A stretch of 64,000 nt of DNA, taken from positions 992,001-1,056,000 of the forward strand of contig NZ_CP016591.1 in NCBI RefSeq assembly GCF_001698205.1, read 5' to 3'. The translations under genes and the position numbers were made by a program. Shown here in pieces: positions 44,716 through 53,618 of this stretch. This stretch comes from Tsuneonella dongtanensis (GTDB taxonomy: Bacteria > Pseudomonadota > Alphaproteobacteria > Sphingomonadales > Sphingomonadaceae). The notes below the pieces were generated by a model that saw nothing but the letters and a program-made list of their open reading frames with translations, had not been told where the DNA came from and did not search any database. How positions within the stretch are numbered: position 1 is the stretch's first letter; every line of letters begins with the position of its first letter.

Positions 44716-47442
44716 CTAGAATTTCGCGCTGAGCGAGGCGGCGAACGTCGTGCCGATGTCGTAGTTGTTGATCGCTGCGCGACCGGTCCCGTAGTCCTGG
44801 AACTCGATGTGCCCGCGTCCCAGGACGTTGCGCGCCTCGAACTTCAACTCCATCTCGCCGAAGCCCGGCCATTCGAAGCCCTGACGGGCGACGATGTCGA
44901 GGTTGAACCCGGGCCGTTCGATAATGTCCGGATCGAGCACCCCGCCGGTGTTCGCACCGCGCGAAGTGACCCGCTCGCTCGCGTAGGTGAGCAGGAACGT
45001 GAGCTGTTCGAGGCGGTCGGTGTTCTCGATGCCGAACTGGAAGTTCGCGAGGTGCTCCGACTGGCCCGTCAACGGGCTGCCGTCGGTGAATACCTGCGTC
45101 GCAGGAGCGATCAGCGGGCTGTCGATGTTTCCGGGAAACAGCACGGTCGTGTCGCCCGCCCCGACCTTCAGCTTCGACTTGCTCCAGGTATAGTTGGCCG
45201 ACAGCGCAATGCGATAGGGTGCCAGTGCATCGCCCAGACCTTCGAGCCCGATGTACTTCACGACTTCGGCCTCGACGCCGTAGAGCGTGGCCTTGGGCGC
45301 GTTCGCATTGGTTACCTGGAGCGTCCCCGCGGCGTCGATTGTGGCGATCGTTTCGATCGGCGCGTCGAGCGACTTGAAGAACCCCGCAAGCGACACCCGT
45401 TCGCCCCGCGCGGGATACCATTCGACGCGGGTCTCCGCATTCCACAGCACGCTGTCGGTCAGGAACGGATTGCCGGCGAGGACGCGGTCAGACTCGACGT
45501 CGAGGACGGGGATGGTGCCCAGCTCGCGAAACTGCGGGCGGGCGATCGTCTTCGATCCGTGGAGTCGGAACTGGAAGTCCTCGGCGAAATTCCACGTCGC
45601 GGTGGCTGCGGGGAGCCAGTAATCATTGGCCTTGGTTATGACCGCAGCGTTGCCCGCTCCCGCGGGATTGTTCCCATAGAGGTCCGGCAGGGTGAGCAAC
45701 TGCTCGGCGTCCTCGTAGCGAACGCCCGCTTCCAGCCGCAGGCCGGTCGCCACCTCGACGTCGGCGCGGACGTACGCACCGTGGACGGTGAGGTCGCCCC
45801 CATACTGCGCCTGGCCGTACGCCCGGTTCACCTGGCGTAGCGTGATGTCCTCGAAGTCGATGAGCTCCGGGCTGAGCAGGAGGTAGATCGGCAGGTACGA
45901 CTGGCCCGTGCCGGCGATCGGCGCGCCGCCGTCGTCATAGACGAAGTTCAGGCTCTGGAACGTTCGCGCCGTGTCGCTGTAGGCGTATCCGGCCGACAGC
46001 TTGCCATTGACGATGCCGGTGAGATCGTACCCGATATCGGCGCCGCCGGCCCAGACGGTCTCGTCGAGCGCGCTGAAAATGACCCCCGTGGGCACCCCAA
46101 GCCTTACCGCGTAACCGCCGGTGCTGCCGACGTAGCGATACTGTGTGGTGCGCTCGTATGGGGAATCGCGGTCCGATTTCGAATAGCTGCCACGCAGGTC
46201 CAGTTCGATCGCGCCGAACTCGAACTCGCCGACCGCCTGCGAAGTGAACAGCTGGCGCTGGACGTAACTGCTTTCGTAATTGAGCGAATCGTAGGGGCCG
46301 GAAAGCCGGTCGTCCTCGAGATCCTCGAACGGCGTCTGGATGTTCTCGAAAGCGCCGCGCACCCGGGCCACCTTGGACGTGTCGCGGATGAACACGTTCG
46401 TCAGGCGCACCTTGTGGCCCTGCGGCAGGTCGAGGCCGAGAGCGAGAAGGCCGCTCGCCTGGATCTTGTTCTCGGTCCGCACGCCGTAGCTGCTGTTGAC
46501 CAGCGATCCGGCGGTGGCGGTCTGCTGCGTCGCGCCGCGTGTCTTCCAGCCATTCGAGAAGCTGGCGCTGGCAATCGCGCCGAACCGGGTGTCGCCGAAG
46601 TCGGTGCCGTAGCCCGCGGCGAGCGAAGCGCTGAAATTGGCCGGGATTTGCCGGTTGCGCTGGAGGATGAGCGTATCCTCGTTCTCGAGGACTCCGGCAT
46701 CGACCAGGGCGCCGTCATTATCGCGCAGCGCGCCCGGCAAGTCGCGGGTGCCGTCGTCGAAGCCGAAGACGTCGCGCTTGCTGCCATAATAGGTGTAGCC
46801 GAGCTGGGCGGTTGTTTCGCTGTCGCCGCTGATACCGACGCCGAGGGTCAGGTAGTTATCGTCGGGGAGCGAAGCGGTGGTGAGGTTGATAGCACCACCG
46901 CCGTATTCGCCCGGATAATTGACCGAGTAGCTTTTCTGGACGACCGCACTTGAGACGATGCTGGTGGGGAAGATATCCAGCGGGACGACGCGGCGCAGCG
47001 GCTCGGGCGAGGGCAGGGCCAGTCCATTCAACAGCGCGAGGCTGTAGCGATCGCCCAGACCACGGACATAGACGAAGCCGTTGGTGTTGACCGAAAGTCC
47101 GGTCACCCGCACCAGTGCGCCCGCGATGTCTCCGTCGCCGGTACGGGCGATTTCGCCCGCCGACAGGACGCTCACCACTTGCGCGGTGTTGCGCACCGGT
47201 TCGGGGATGAAGCGTCCGGTGACGACGATCTCGGCGCCTTCGGAGCCGGGAGCGGAGATCTCGACTTCCTCCTCGACCTGCTCGTCGGCCTCTATCGGTT
47301 CTGGGGCCGGCTCGGGGGCAGGCTCGGCGACTTGCTCGCCGGCGGTCGGAAGCGGCTGGGGCTGGGCCTGCGCAAGGGCAGGCGCGGCGACAAGGCCGGT
47401 CCCCGCGAGGAGAGCGGCGGCGTAGGGTCGCAGGCGGCGCAT
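44716..47442 (-). CDS. TonB-dependent outer-membrane receptor
   Basis: 908 residues. Signal peptide (MRRLRPYAAALLAGTGLVAAPALAQA), then an acidic Pro/Glu-rich spacer (EPAPEPAPEPIEADEQVEEEVEISAPG), TonB box-like EIVVTGRF, a plug domain (VRVTGLSVNTNGFVYVRGLGDRYS; DIFPTSIVSSAVVQKSYSVNYPGEYGGGAINLTTASLP) and a long barrel ending in a Phe strand (AASLSAKF). The plug says ligand import across the outer membrane; ligand unknown. The lipoprotein gene lies directly upstream on the same strand (74 bp), so the two are likely one transcript starting near 49.1 kb. Confidence 0.92.
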   Translation of the reverse strand: MRRLRPYAAALLAGTGLVAAPALAQAQPQPLPTAGEQVAEPAPEPAPEPIEADEQVEEEVEISAPGSEGAEIVVTGRFIPEPVRNTAQVVSVLSAGEIARTGDGDIAGALVRVTGLSVNTNGFVYVRGLGDRYSLALLNGLALPSPEPLRRVVPLDIFPTSIVSSAVVQKSYSVNYPGEYGGGAINLTTASLPDDNYLTLGVGISGDSETTAQLGYTYYGSKRDVFGFDDGTRDLPGALRDNDGALVDAGVLENEDTLILQRNRQIPANFSASLAAGYGTDFGDTRFGAIASASFSNGWKTRGATQQTATAGSLVNSSYGVRTENKIQASGLLALGLDLPQGHKVRLTNVFIRDTSKVARVRGAFENIQTPFEDLEDDRLSGPYDSLNYESSYVQRQLFTSQAVGEFEFGAIELDLRGSYSKSDRDSPYERTTQYRYVGSTGGYAVRLGVPTGVIFSALDETVWAGGADIGYDLTGIVNGKLSAGYAYSDTARTFQSLNFVYDDGGAPIAGTGQSYLPIYLLLSPELIDFEDITLRQVNRAYGQAQYGGDLTVHGAYVRADVEVATGLRLEAGVRYEDAEQLLTLPDLYGNNPAGAGNAAVITKANDYWLPAATATWNFAEDFQFRLHGSKTIARPQFRELGTIPVLDVESDRVLAGNPFLTDSVLWNAETRVEWYPARGERVSLAGFFKSLDAPIETIATIDAAGTLQVTNANAPKATLYGVEAEVVKYIGLEGLGDALAPYRIALSANYTWSKSKLKVGAGDTTVLFPGNIDSPLIAPATQVFTDGSPLTGQSEHLANFQFGIENTDRLEQLTFLLTYASERVTSRGANTGGVLDPDIIERPGFNLDIVARQGFEWPGFGEMELKFEARNVLGRGHIEFQDYGTGRAAINNYDIGTTFAASLSAKF

Positions 47443-47516
47443 TGTGGGTTCCCCCGGGTATGGATGGACGGGGAGGAAGCGCCCGTCGCGCCGCCTCCCC
47501 GTCCGACAGGTGTCGA

Positions 47517-49109
47517 TCAGAAAACGCGAATGTCGGTGCAGGCGAGCGCGCCGCGCAGGTCGGCTACGTCGCTGTTGCAGGTCCAGTCGCGCGTCCAGGT
47601 GTCGCTCGGACCGCTGAAGGCGCCGATGTAGTTAACCTGCTGGAAGAAGCTGCTGATCGAGCCGAGGCCCGTCGCAGCGACCACCGCCGATTCGTTGCTG
47701 CCGTTGGCAATCCGACCGACGCTCGATCCGGTCAGGAACTGGAGCGTGTTCGTGAACGCGCGGGTCACATTGGAGTTGGCCGCGTTGCTCAGCGCGGTTT
47801 CCTCGAACGTGTCGCTGTCGGCATCGATCAGAACCTGACAGTCGAACACGACCGAGAGGAACCGCGGCGGGCCGCGGTCAGCGGTGCCGTTGTAGGTGCC
47901 TGCAGCCTGCACGGTCTCGGCGTTGTCGACGTCGAGACAGCCCTGCGTGCCGCCGACCCGGGCGACTACGATGCCGTTGACGAAGTCGATGTCTGCACCG
48001 CCACGCAGCCGGATCGCGGGCTCGTTCGGAGTGGTCTGGAGCAGGGTGAAGTTGGCGAGCTTGAGGTACTGGCGCGGGCTGGCGTCGTTCGCCGCCGAGC
48101 TGTCGATCTCGAGCATGTTCTGGCCGCCGATGCTGTCGCCGACCGTGCCGTTGGCGCGCCGGGCAGCGAACAGGAACTGCACGGAGCCGATGTAGCCGTT
48201 GTCGGTATCAAGTGAATCGTCGGCTATGCCGGTCATCACCAGGTGATCCATGTTCTGCGTGCCGCCGAACGATTCGATACCATCGTCGAGGCTGTTATGG
48301 ATTTGCAGGTAGCTCATGACAGTGCCCGAGCCGACGCCGCCCGTGGTGATGCCCTGGATCTCGCTGCCGCCCGAGCCGACCCCGGTGAAGTTCACCTGGA
48401 CGTAGCGGAGCGTGCCCGAGCTGTCGTTGGCGACATTGCCGCCGAACAGGGTGTCCTGGGCCACGCCTTCGGCCTTGCGCCAGCAGCCTGCGGCGCCGCC
48501 GGTGGTCGAGGTCGAAACGGTCGGATCGCAGTCCGATACCGGTGCCCGGCCGTTGATGATCAGTCCGCCCCACAGGTTGTCGGTCGCTTCGGTCAGCCCC
48601 GCGCCTGTCAGGTTGGCGAGCGCGGTGAAGATGATCGGCTGGGCCTGGGTGCCGTCGGCGTTCAGGCGCGATCCGCGGTTGACGACCAGGGTGGTCTCGC
48701 GCGTGGCGGCGAAAACCGTCACGCCGGGCAGGACGTTGAGCGTCGCTGCCGCACCGCCCGTCAGGTCGACGTCACGGCCCACGTCGGTGCGGCCGCTCAT
48801 CGAGTACATGATGCCGTCGGCGCGGCGCCCGCTGAGGGTGAGCGTGCCCGAAATCAGGCTGGGCACGACGCAATTGCGAACGGTGCCGCGGCTGTTCTGC
48901 AGCGCGACTGTGCCGCCGTCGGTCGTGCCCGGGGTGCATGAGGCTGCCGCGGTGACCGACCCGCCCGGAACGCTCGTCGGCGTCGGGGTCGGTGCGGGTG
49001 CCGGATTGACGATGATCGGCCCGCCGGGCGCGACGACGTCGTCGGCACCACAAGCAGTCAACGCGAGCGCACTGCATCCTGCAAGGACGAGGCCCTGAAA
49101 CTTCTGCAC
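47517..49109 (-). CDS. Predicted lipoprotein, probable beta-helix, partner of the TonB receptor
   Basis: 530 residues. N-terminus MQKFQGLVLAGCSALALTAC has two possible lipoboxes (LAGC, LTAC), predicting an outer-membrane lipoprotein. A Pro/Thr linker (NPAPAPTPTPTSVPG) leads to an extracellular domain with beta-helix-like repeats (TLRYVQVNFTGVGSGG, GTVMSYLQIHNSLDDGIESFGG, MDHLVMTGIADDSLDTDNG). Six or so Cys residues could form disulfides. Related proteins accompany TonB receptors in other bacteria; function unknown. Start is GTG at 49109 with RBS GAGGGG; the longer open frame reaches into a regulatory spacer. Possibly binds the receptor ligand at the cell surface. Confidence 0.78.
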   Translation of the reverse strand: MQKFQGLVLAGCSALALTACGADDVVAPGGPIIVNPAPAPTPTPTSVPGGSVTAAASCTPGTTDGGTVALQNSRGTVRNCVVPSLISGTLTLSGRRADGIMYSMSGRTDVGRDVDLTGGAAATLNVLPGVTVFAATRETTLVVNRGSRLNADGTQAQPIIFTALANLTGAGLTEATDNLWGGLIINGRAPVSDCDPTVSTSTTGGAAGCWRKAEGVAQDTLFGGNVANDSSGTLRYVQVNFTGVGSGGSEIQGITTGGVGSGTVMSYLQIHNSLDDGIESFGGTQNMDHLVMTGIADDSLDTDNGYIGSVQFLFAARRANGTVGDSIGGQNMLEIDSSAANDASPRQYLKLANFTLLQTTPNEPAIRLRGGADIDFVNGIVVARVGGTQGCLDVDNAETVQAAGTYNGTADRGPPRFLSVVFDCQVLIDADSDTFEETALSNAANSNVTRAFTNTLQFLTGSSVGRIANGSNESAVVAATGLGSISSFFQQVNYIGAFSGPSDTWTRDWTCNSDVADLRGALACTDIRVF

Positions 49110-49419
49110 GATTGAATTCCCCTCATGTCGCGGAAACGGGCGATACTCGATCGCCTCGACTCGCGGACTAGTCGGGGGAGGTGACAGTTTCTTTGCAAAC
49201 TCGTCAGGTTTGCGACATGACTGATATTTGACGAGAATATTACATTTACGACGAAGCAACAATATTACGCAGTTGCACCGTGGGTGTTCTCCGGCGCGAG
49301 GTGGACCTCGTTGAGCGGAGGGAAATATTACAAGTCAGTGACAATGTTTCAGATATGTTGCAATTGCCCGCGACGGCGATGATTATGATCCCCGTGGCCA
49401 TTGAGAGCCGGGAGAGAGA
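49110..49419. promoter_or_regulatory. Divergent regulatory spacer: phased Pho-like repeats and three AATATTAC copies
   Basis: 310 bp with no gene and much more A+T than around it. On the minus strand (toward the lipoprotein) three 11-bp-phased half-sites are seen: ATGTAAT (49239-49245), TCGTCAA (49228-49234), CAGTCAT (49217-49223), compared with the Pho half-site CTGTCAT. A second candidate pair, TTGTCAC-TGAC-TTGTAAT, lies at 49327-49344. The octamer AATATTAC occurs at 49236, 49261 and 49324. Likely an operator/promoter region for the lipoprotein-TonB operon and the small TPR gene. Confidence 0.5.
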
Positions 49420-49794
49420 ATGATGTCGTTGATGCTTGCAACCTCGATCCTCGTGATCGCGCCGGTCCCGCAGGTGGAGCAGGTCGACGTGGCCTTTGAC
49501 CAGCTGTCCGCCGGGCGCAACGGAGAGGCGATCGCTCGGCTCGAAACCACCGGCGCGGAGGCAGAGGGCCATCCCGCAGGTCTGATCAATCTTGGTGTGG
49601 CGCATGCCCGGCGCGGGGACGAAGCCGAAGCCCGGCGCCTGTTTCAGCGCGCTGCCGCGATGACCCAGCGTTACGAGCTCGAAACCGCGAGCGGCACCTG
49701 GGTCGACAGTCGTTCGCTCGCGCTGAAGGCGCTGGCCGCGCTCGATCGTGGCGCATTGGGCTCGGCGAGCGCGACCCGCACCGCCCGCCGCTGA
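49420..49794 (+). CDS. Small TPR-like protein
   Basis: 124 residues with an N-terminal hydrophobic stretch (MMSLMLATSILVIAPVPQ) that may be a signal or anchor. A tetratricopeptide-like pair follows: DVAFDQLSAGRNGEAIARLETTGAEAEGHP and LINLGVAHARRGDEAEARRLFQRAAAM. The basic tail (ASATRTARR) is unstructured. Two adjacent ATGs are possible (49420, 49423), both behind GGAGAGA. It is divergent to the lipoprotein gene, next to the TonB pair and before virB1. Function unknown; a periplasmic helper is a guess. Confidence 0.65.
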   Translation: MMSLMLATSILVIAPVPQVEQVDVAFDQLSAGRNGEAIARLETTGAEAEGHPAGLINLGVAHARRGDEAEARRLFQRAAAMTQRYELETASGTWVDSRSLALKALAALDRGALGSASATRTARR

Positions 49795-49822
49795 TTTTCC
49801 CTTTCCCCAATGGGGCTTGTCG

Positions 49823-49855
49823 GCCCGCCGGTTCGCGCCGGCGGGCTGATTTTTT
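49823..49855 (+). terminator. Intrinsic terminator after the TPR gene
   Basis: GCCCGCCGG (49823-49831) pairs perfectly with CCGGCGGGC (49838-49846), loop TTCGCG, followed by TGATTTTTT. It separates the TPR gene from the virB operon, so virB must use its own promoter. Confidence 0.88.
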
Positions 49856-49886
49856 GCTGATGGTTTAACGATCCCGGTTCAGGAAT

Positions 49887-49904
49887 CTGTCACCCGCCTG
49901 TCAT
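49887..49904 (+). promoter_or_regulatory. Pho-box-like direct repeat upstream of virB1
   Basis: CTGTCAC-CCGC-CTGTCAT: two seven-base half-sites exactly 11 bp apart, one base from the CTGTCAT-N4-CTGTCAT consensus for PhoB binding. It lies 39 bp before the virB1 ATG and after a strong terminator, the position expected for an activator site over the -35 region. No convincing -10 hexamer is seen beyond TAGTGT/TAGGCA. Confidence 0.7.
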
Positions 49905-49942
49905 TTAGTGTAGGCACGGGGACCCGGACGGAGGGTTGTGCG

Positions 49943-50572
49943 ATGATTCTTGCCCGCGCGGGCATTGGGACGGCGATTGCGCTCTTGTGCGCCGCGGCTC
50001 CCGCGCATGCCGACGTGATGGAGATCGGGCCGACGGGTCCGCGCTGGATTTCCGGCGCTCTCGCGGTCGCGCCGGCGCCAGTCGAGGCCGCCGAGGACCC
50101 GGGACTTGTCGAACTGTCCGCCGATTTCGCCGTGCCGCCGTCCGCTGTCGCCGACGCTGCGGCGCAGTCGGGAATCGTGCCGGCGCTCTATGCCGCCAAG
50201 GTCGCCGAACTCGCACGCCGCTTCGATCTCAGTCCGACCCTGATCGAGGCGGTGGTCTGGCAGGAAAGCCGCTGGAATGCCGCGGCCCGCTCGCCGGTGG
50301 GCGCCCGCGGGCTCGCACAACTGATGCCCGGCACCGCGCGGTACCTCGGCGTCAATCCGGACGATCCGTTCGCCAATCTCGAAGGCGGGGCGCGTTACCT
50401 GCGCGAGCAGATGGACCGCTTCGACGGCGACATCGAAAAGGCGCTCGCCGCCTACAACGCGGGTCCGGGGCGGGTCATCGCCGCCGGCGGCATCCCGCGC
50501 ATCCGCGAAACTCAAGGGTATGTGGCCGCCATAATGGGCCGCCTGTCCGACCACTCACGAAAGCCCAACTGA
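49943..50572 (+). CDS. virB1: VirB1-like lytic transglycosylase
   Basis: 209-residue periplasmic murein hydrolase that opens the wall for secretion assembly. Signal peptide MILARAGIGTAIALLCAAAPAHA (about 1-23), a non-conserved stretch, then an SLT domain: catalytic E108 in VVWQESRWNAAARSPVGARGLAQLMPGTA, ANLEGGARYLREQM and ALAAYNAGPGRV. First gene of the type IV secretion run; virB2 begins 3 bp after its stop. Preceded by the Pho-box-like site and GGAGGG. Confidence 0.92.
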   Translation: MILARAGIGTAIALLCAAAPAHADVMEIGPTGPRWISGALAVAPAPVEAAEDPGLVELSADFAVPPSAVADAAAQSGIVPALYAAKVAELARRFDLSPTLIEAVVWQESRWNAAARSPVGARGLAQLMPGTARYLGVNPDDPFANLEGGARYLREQMDRFDGDIEKALAAYNAGPGRVIAAGGIPRIRETQGYVAAIMGRLSDHSRKPN

Positions 50573-50575
50573 TCC

Positions 50576-50872
50576 ATGCTTCGTTTCGTACGTTTTCTTC
50601 CCGTTTCACTGCTCGCCGTTTCGAGCGCCGCCTTCGCGCAGGACCCGCAAGGGTCGGGCCCCATCGTCGCGGCGCTGTCGTGGTTGCAAGGCACGCTGCT
50701 TGGCAACGTCGCCACGGCCGTCGCTGTGATGGCGGTCGCCGCGGTAGGGTTCATGATGCTGACGGGTAGGCTCAACTGGCGTTTCGGCGCGACCGTGATC
50801 ATCGGCGTGTTCATCCTGTTCGGATCGGCGAGCATCGTCGCCGGCATCCAGGGCGCGGCGGCCGGGACCTGA
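50576..50872 (+). CDS. virB2: VirB2/TrbC-like pilin
   Basis: 98 residues: a signal peptide (MLRFVRFLPVSLLAVSSAAFAQ) and two hydrophobic helices (GTLLGNVATAVAVMAVAAVGFMML; ATVIIGVFILFGSASIVAGI) joined by the basic loop GRLNWRF. This is the VirB2/TrbC layout of the T4SS pilus subunit. Immediately follows virB1 and is 3 bp before virB3. The pilin type would support a real extracellular filament or surface fibre. Confidence 0.9.
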   Translation: MLRFVRFLPVSLLAVSSAAFAQDPQGSGPIVAALSWLQGTLLGNVATAVAVMAVAAVGFMMLTGRLNWRFGATVIIGVFILFGSASIVAGIQGAAAGT

Positions 50873-50875
50873 GCG

Positions 50876-51157
50876 ATGGAACTCGTGCGCCATCCCGTCC
50901 ATCGCGCGCTCACCCGCCCGCAGATGTTCGCGGGGGTGACCTACAACTATTTCATCATCAACTTCGCGCTGACGACGGAACTGTTCCTGATCACCGGCAG
51001 CTGGTGGGCGCTGCCCGCCGCGCTGGTGTTCCACGGCATCGGCTACTTCGCCTGCCTGCGCGAACCGCGTATCTTCGACCTGTGGCTGACCAAGGTCAGC
51101 AAATGTCCCCGCGTTCCGAACTGGAAGCGCTGGGGCTGCAACAGTTACGCCGCCTGA
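50876..51157 (+). CDS. virB3: VirB3-like inner-membrane protein
   Basis: 93-residue membrane protein with the VirB3 pattern: HPVHRALTRPQMFAGVTYNYFIINFALTTELFLI at the N-terminus, one or two hydrophobic helices (SWWALPAALVFHGIGYFACL), then a basic C-terminus. VirB3 associates with VirB4 and is needed for pilus assembly. It sits in the canonical place between virB2 and virB4. Confidence 0.9.
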   Translation: MELVRHPVHRALTRPQMFAGVTYNYFIINFALTTELFLITGSWWALPAALVFHGIGYFACLREPRIFDLWLTKVSKCPRVPNWKRWGCNSYAA

Positions 51158-51173
51158 CGAGAAGGAGACGGCG

Positions 51174-53618
51174 ATGAGCAAATGGATCGGCGCCGCCGCC
51201 TGGAGCGCGAAGGAAGCGCGCGCGGGCGATCGGCTGCCTTATGCGAAGCTGATCGACGGGAACACCGTCCTGCTGCGCGACGGCAGCGTGATGACCGCGC
51301 TGCAGGTGCCCGGCCTGCTGTTCGAAACCGAGGATTCGGACGCACTCAATCACCATGCCGCCACCCGTGAGGTGATGCTGCGTTCGACGCTCGATGCGCG
51401 CTTCGTGCTCTACCATCACGTCATCCGCCGCCGGGTGCAGATCGAGCTCGAGGCCGAGTTCCCCGATCCGCTGACCGCGCACATCGACCGGCGCTGGAAG
51501 GAGCGGCTGGCCGGCGGCTCGCTGTTCGTGAATGACCAGTTCGTCACGCTCATCCGCCGGCCGGCACGCGGCAAGGCCGGCCTGGCCGAAAAGGCATCCA
51601 GGATGTGGAGCCGGAAAGGCCAGCGCGAGGTCGAGGCCGATCCCAGGGACGTGCGTGCCCTCAAAGCCGCCGCGACCGGACTCGTCGCTTCGCTGCAAGC
51701 CTACGGCGCGGCGCTGCTCGACGATTACGAAGGGCCGAGTGGGGCGACCAACAACGAGATCCTCGAGCTTCTGTCGGCGCTCTACAACGGCGAAATGCGC
51801 CCGGTCCGCCGCCCCGCGGACGAAACCGACATCGGGCAGATGCTGCCGTATCGCCGCGCGAGCTTCGGGCTCGACGCGATGGAGCTGCGCGGTTCGGGCG
51901 AACCCGATTTCGCCGCGCTTCTCAGCCTCAAGGATTATCCCGAAGCGACCAGCCCGGGTCTGCTCGATGCGCTGCTGCGTCAGCCGTTCGAGATGGTCGT
52001 CAGCGAAAGCTACGCTCCGTCCGAACGCACGACGGCGCGCGAGCGGATGGACCTCGCGATCCGACGCCTCAAGTCGGCCGACGAGGAAGCGATGGCCGAG
52101 CGGCACGACATGCTCGCCGCTCGCGATGCCCTCGGGAACGGCGCGGTCGGCTTTGGCGACCATCACCTGACCGTGCTGGTGCGCGAGCGCAGCTTGCCCT
52201 CGCTCGACGAAGCGACCGCGGCCTGTGCCGCGGCGCTCGCCGATACCGGCGCGATCGTCGTGCGCGAGGATACCAATCTCGAACCCGCGTTCTGGGCACA
52301 GTTCCCCGGCAACGAGGCCTATATCGCCCGCCGCGCGATGATCTCGAGCGCCAACATGGCCAGCTTCGGCTCGTTCCATGGCATGGCCTTGGGTCAGGCC
52401 GACGGGAACCACTGGGGCGAAGCGGTCACGCTGCTGCAGACCACCAGCCAGACGCCGTTCTTCTTCAACTTCCACACCGGCGATCTCGGCAACTTCACCG
52501 TCATCGGCCCATCGGGCAGCGGCAAGACCGTGGTGATGAATTTCCTCGCCGCGCAGGCGCAGAAATTCAGCCCCAGGACGATCCTTTTCGACAAGGACCG
52601 GGGTGCTGAACTCTTCATCCGCGGAATCGGCGGACGGTACGACCGGATCGCCAGCGGAGAGCCGACCGGGTTCAACCCGCTCGCCCTGCCCGATACGCCG
52701 GGCAACCGCGCGTTCCTGCGCGAATGGCTCGCCGTGCTGCTCAAGGCCGAAGGGCCGGAGGAATTGGCGACCATCGCGGGCGCGGTCGACGCGGCCTATG
52801 CCAACGACGCGTCGCTGCGCCGCCTCAGGCATTTCCGCGAGCTTTTGTCGGGGGCGAAGCGGCCGCAGCCGGGCGACCTTGCCGACCGGCTCTCGGCGTG
52901 GATTTCGGGCGGCGAGCACAGCTGGCTGTTCGACAACGACCACGACCGGCTAGACCTGTCGCAGCGCGTGCTCGGCTTCGACATGACCGCGCTGCTCGAA
53001 AGCCCGCGTCTGCGCACGCCGACGATGATGTACCTGTTCCACCGGATCGAGGAGCGGCTCGACGGAAAGCCGACGATGCTCCTGATCGACGAGGGCTGGA
53101 AAGCGCTCGACGACGAGGTCTTCGCCGCGCGCATCCGCGACTGGCTGAAAACGCTGCGCAAGCGCAATGCGCTCGTCGGCTTCGCGACGCAGTCGGCGCG
53201 TGACGCGCTCGAAAGCCGCATCGCGACTGCGCTCGTCGAGCAGACCGCGACGATGATCTTCATGCCCAATGCCCGCGCCCGGGCCGAAGACTACTGCGAC
53301 GGGTTCGGCCTGACCCAGCACGAACTCGCGCTGATTCGCTCCCTCCCGGCGCATAGCCGGGCGTTCCTGATCCGCCAGCCGGACGCCAGCGTCGTCGTGC
53401 GGCTCGACCTGTCGGGCGCGCCCGAGGTGCTCGCGGTGCTTTCGGGCAGGGAAAGCACGGTCCGGAGGCTCGACCTGCTGCGCGAGGCGGTGGGCGACAA
53501 CCCTGCAGACTGGTTCCCGCCGCTCACCGGCCATGCCTGGCCCGGCGGTTCGACCATCGACGAGGCGCCGATCGGGGGAGGCGGGGGCGAAGTGCCCTTC
53601 CGCCTCGCCGCCGAATGA
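51174..53618 (+). CDS. virB4: VirB4-like T4SS ATPase
   Basis: 814-residue CagE/TrbE/VirB4 ATPase that energises pilus assembly and substrate transfer at the inner membrane. N-terminal VirB4 domain with LPYAKLIDGNTVLLRDGSVM. Walker A is GPSGSGKT (445-452); Walker B is MLLIDEGWKAL (635-645), followed by QSARDALES. RBS GAAGGAGA before the ATG. The stop overlaps virB6 by ATGA. Complete and apparently intact. Confidence 0.96.
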   Translation: MSKWIGAAAWSAKEARAGDRLPYAKLIDGNTVLLRDGSVMTALQVPGLLFETEDSDALNHHAATREVMLRSTLDARFVLYHHVIRRRVQIELEAEFPDPLTAHIDRRWKERLAGGSLFVNDQFVTLIRRPARGKAGLAEKASRMWSRKGQREVEADPRDVRALKAAATGLVASLQAYGAALLDDYEGPSGATNNEILELLSALYNGEMRPVRRPADETDIGQMLPYRRASFGLDAMELRGSGEPDFAALLSLKDYPEATSPGLLDALLRQPFEMVVSESYAPSERTTARERMDLAIRRLKSADEEAMAERHDMLAARDALGNGAVGFGDHHLTVLVRERSLPSLDEATAACAAALADTGAIVVREDTNLEPAFWAQFPGNEAYIARRAMISSANMASFGSFHGMALGQADGNHWGEAVTLLQTTSQTPFFFNFHTGDLGNFTVIGPSGSGKTVVMNFLAAQAQKFSPRTILFDKDRGAELFIRGIGGRYDRIASGEPTGFNPLALPDTPGNRAFLREWLAVLLKAEGPEELATIAGAVDAAYANDASLRRLRHFRELLSGAKRPQPGDLADRLSAWISGGEHSWLFDNDHDRLDLSQRVLGFDMTALLESPRLRTPTMMYLFHRIEERLDGKPTMLLIDEGWKALDDEVFAARIRDWLKTLRKRNALVGFATQSARDALESRIATALVEQTATMIFMPNARARAEDYCDGFGLTQHELALIRSLPAHSRAFLIRQPDASVVVRLDLSGAPEVLAVLSGRESTVRRLDLLREAVGDNPADWFPPLTGHAWPGGSTIDEAPIGGGGGEVPFRLAAE

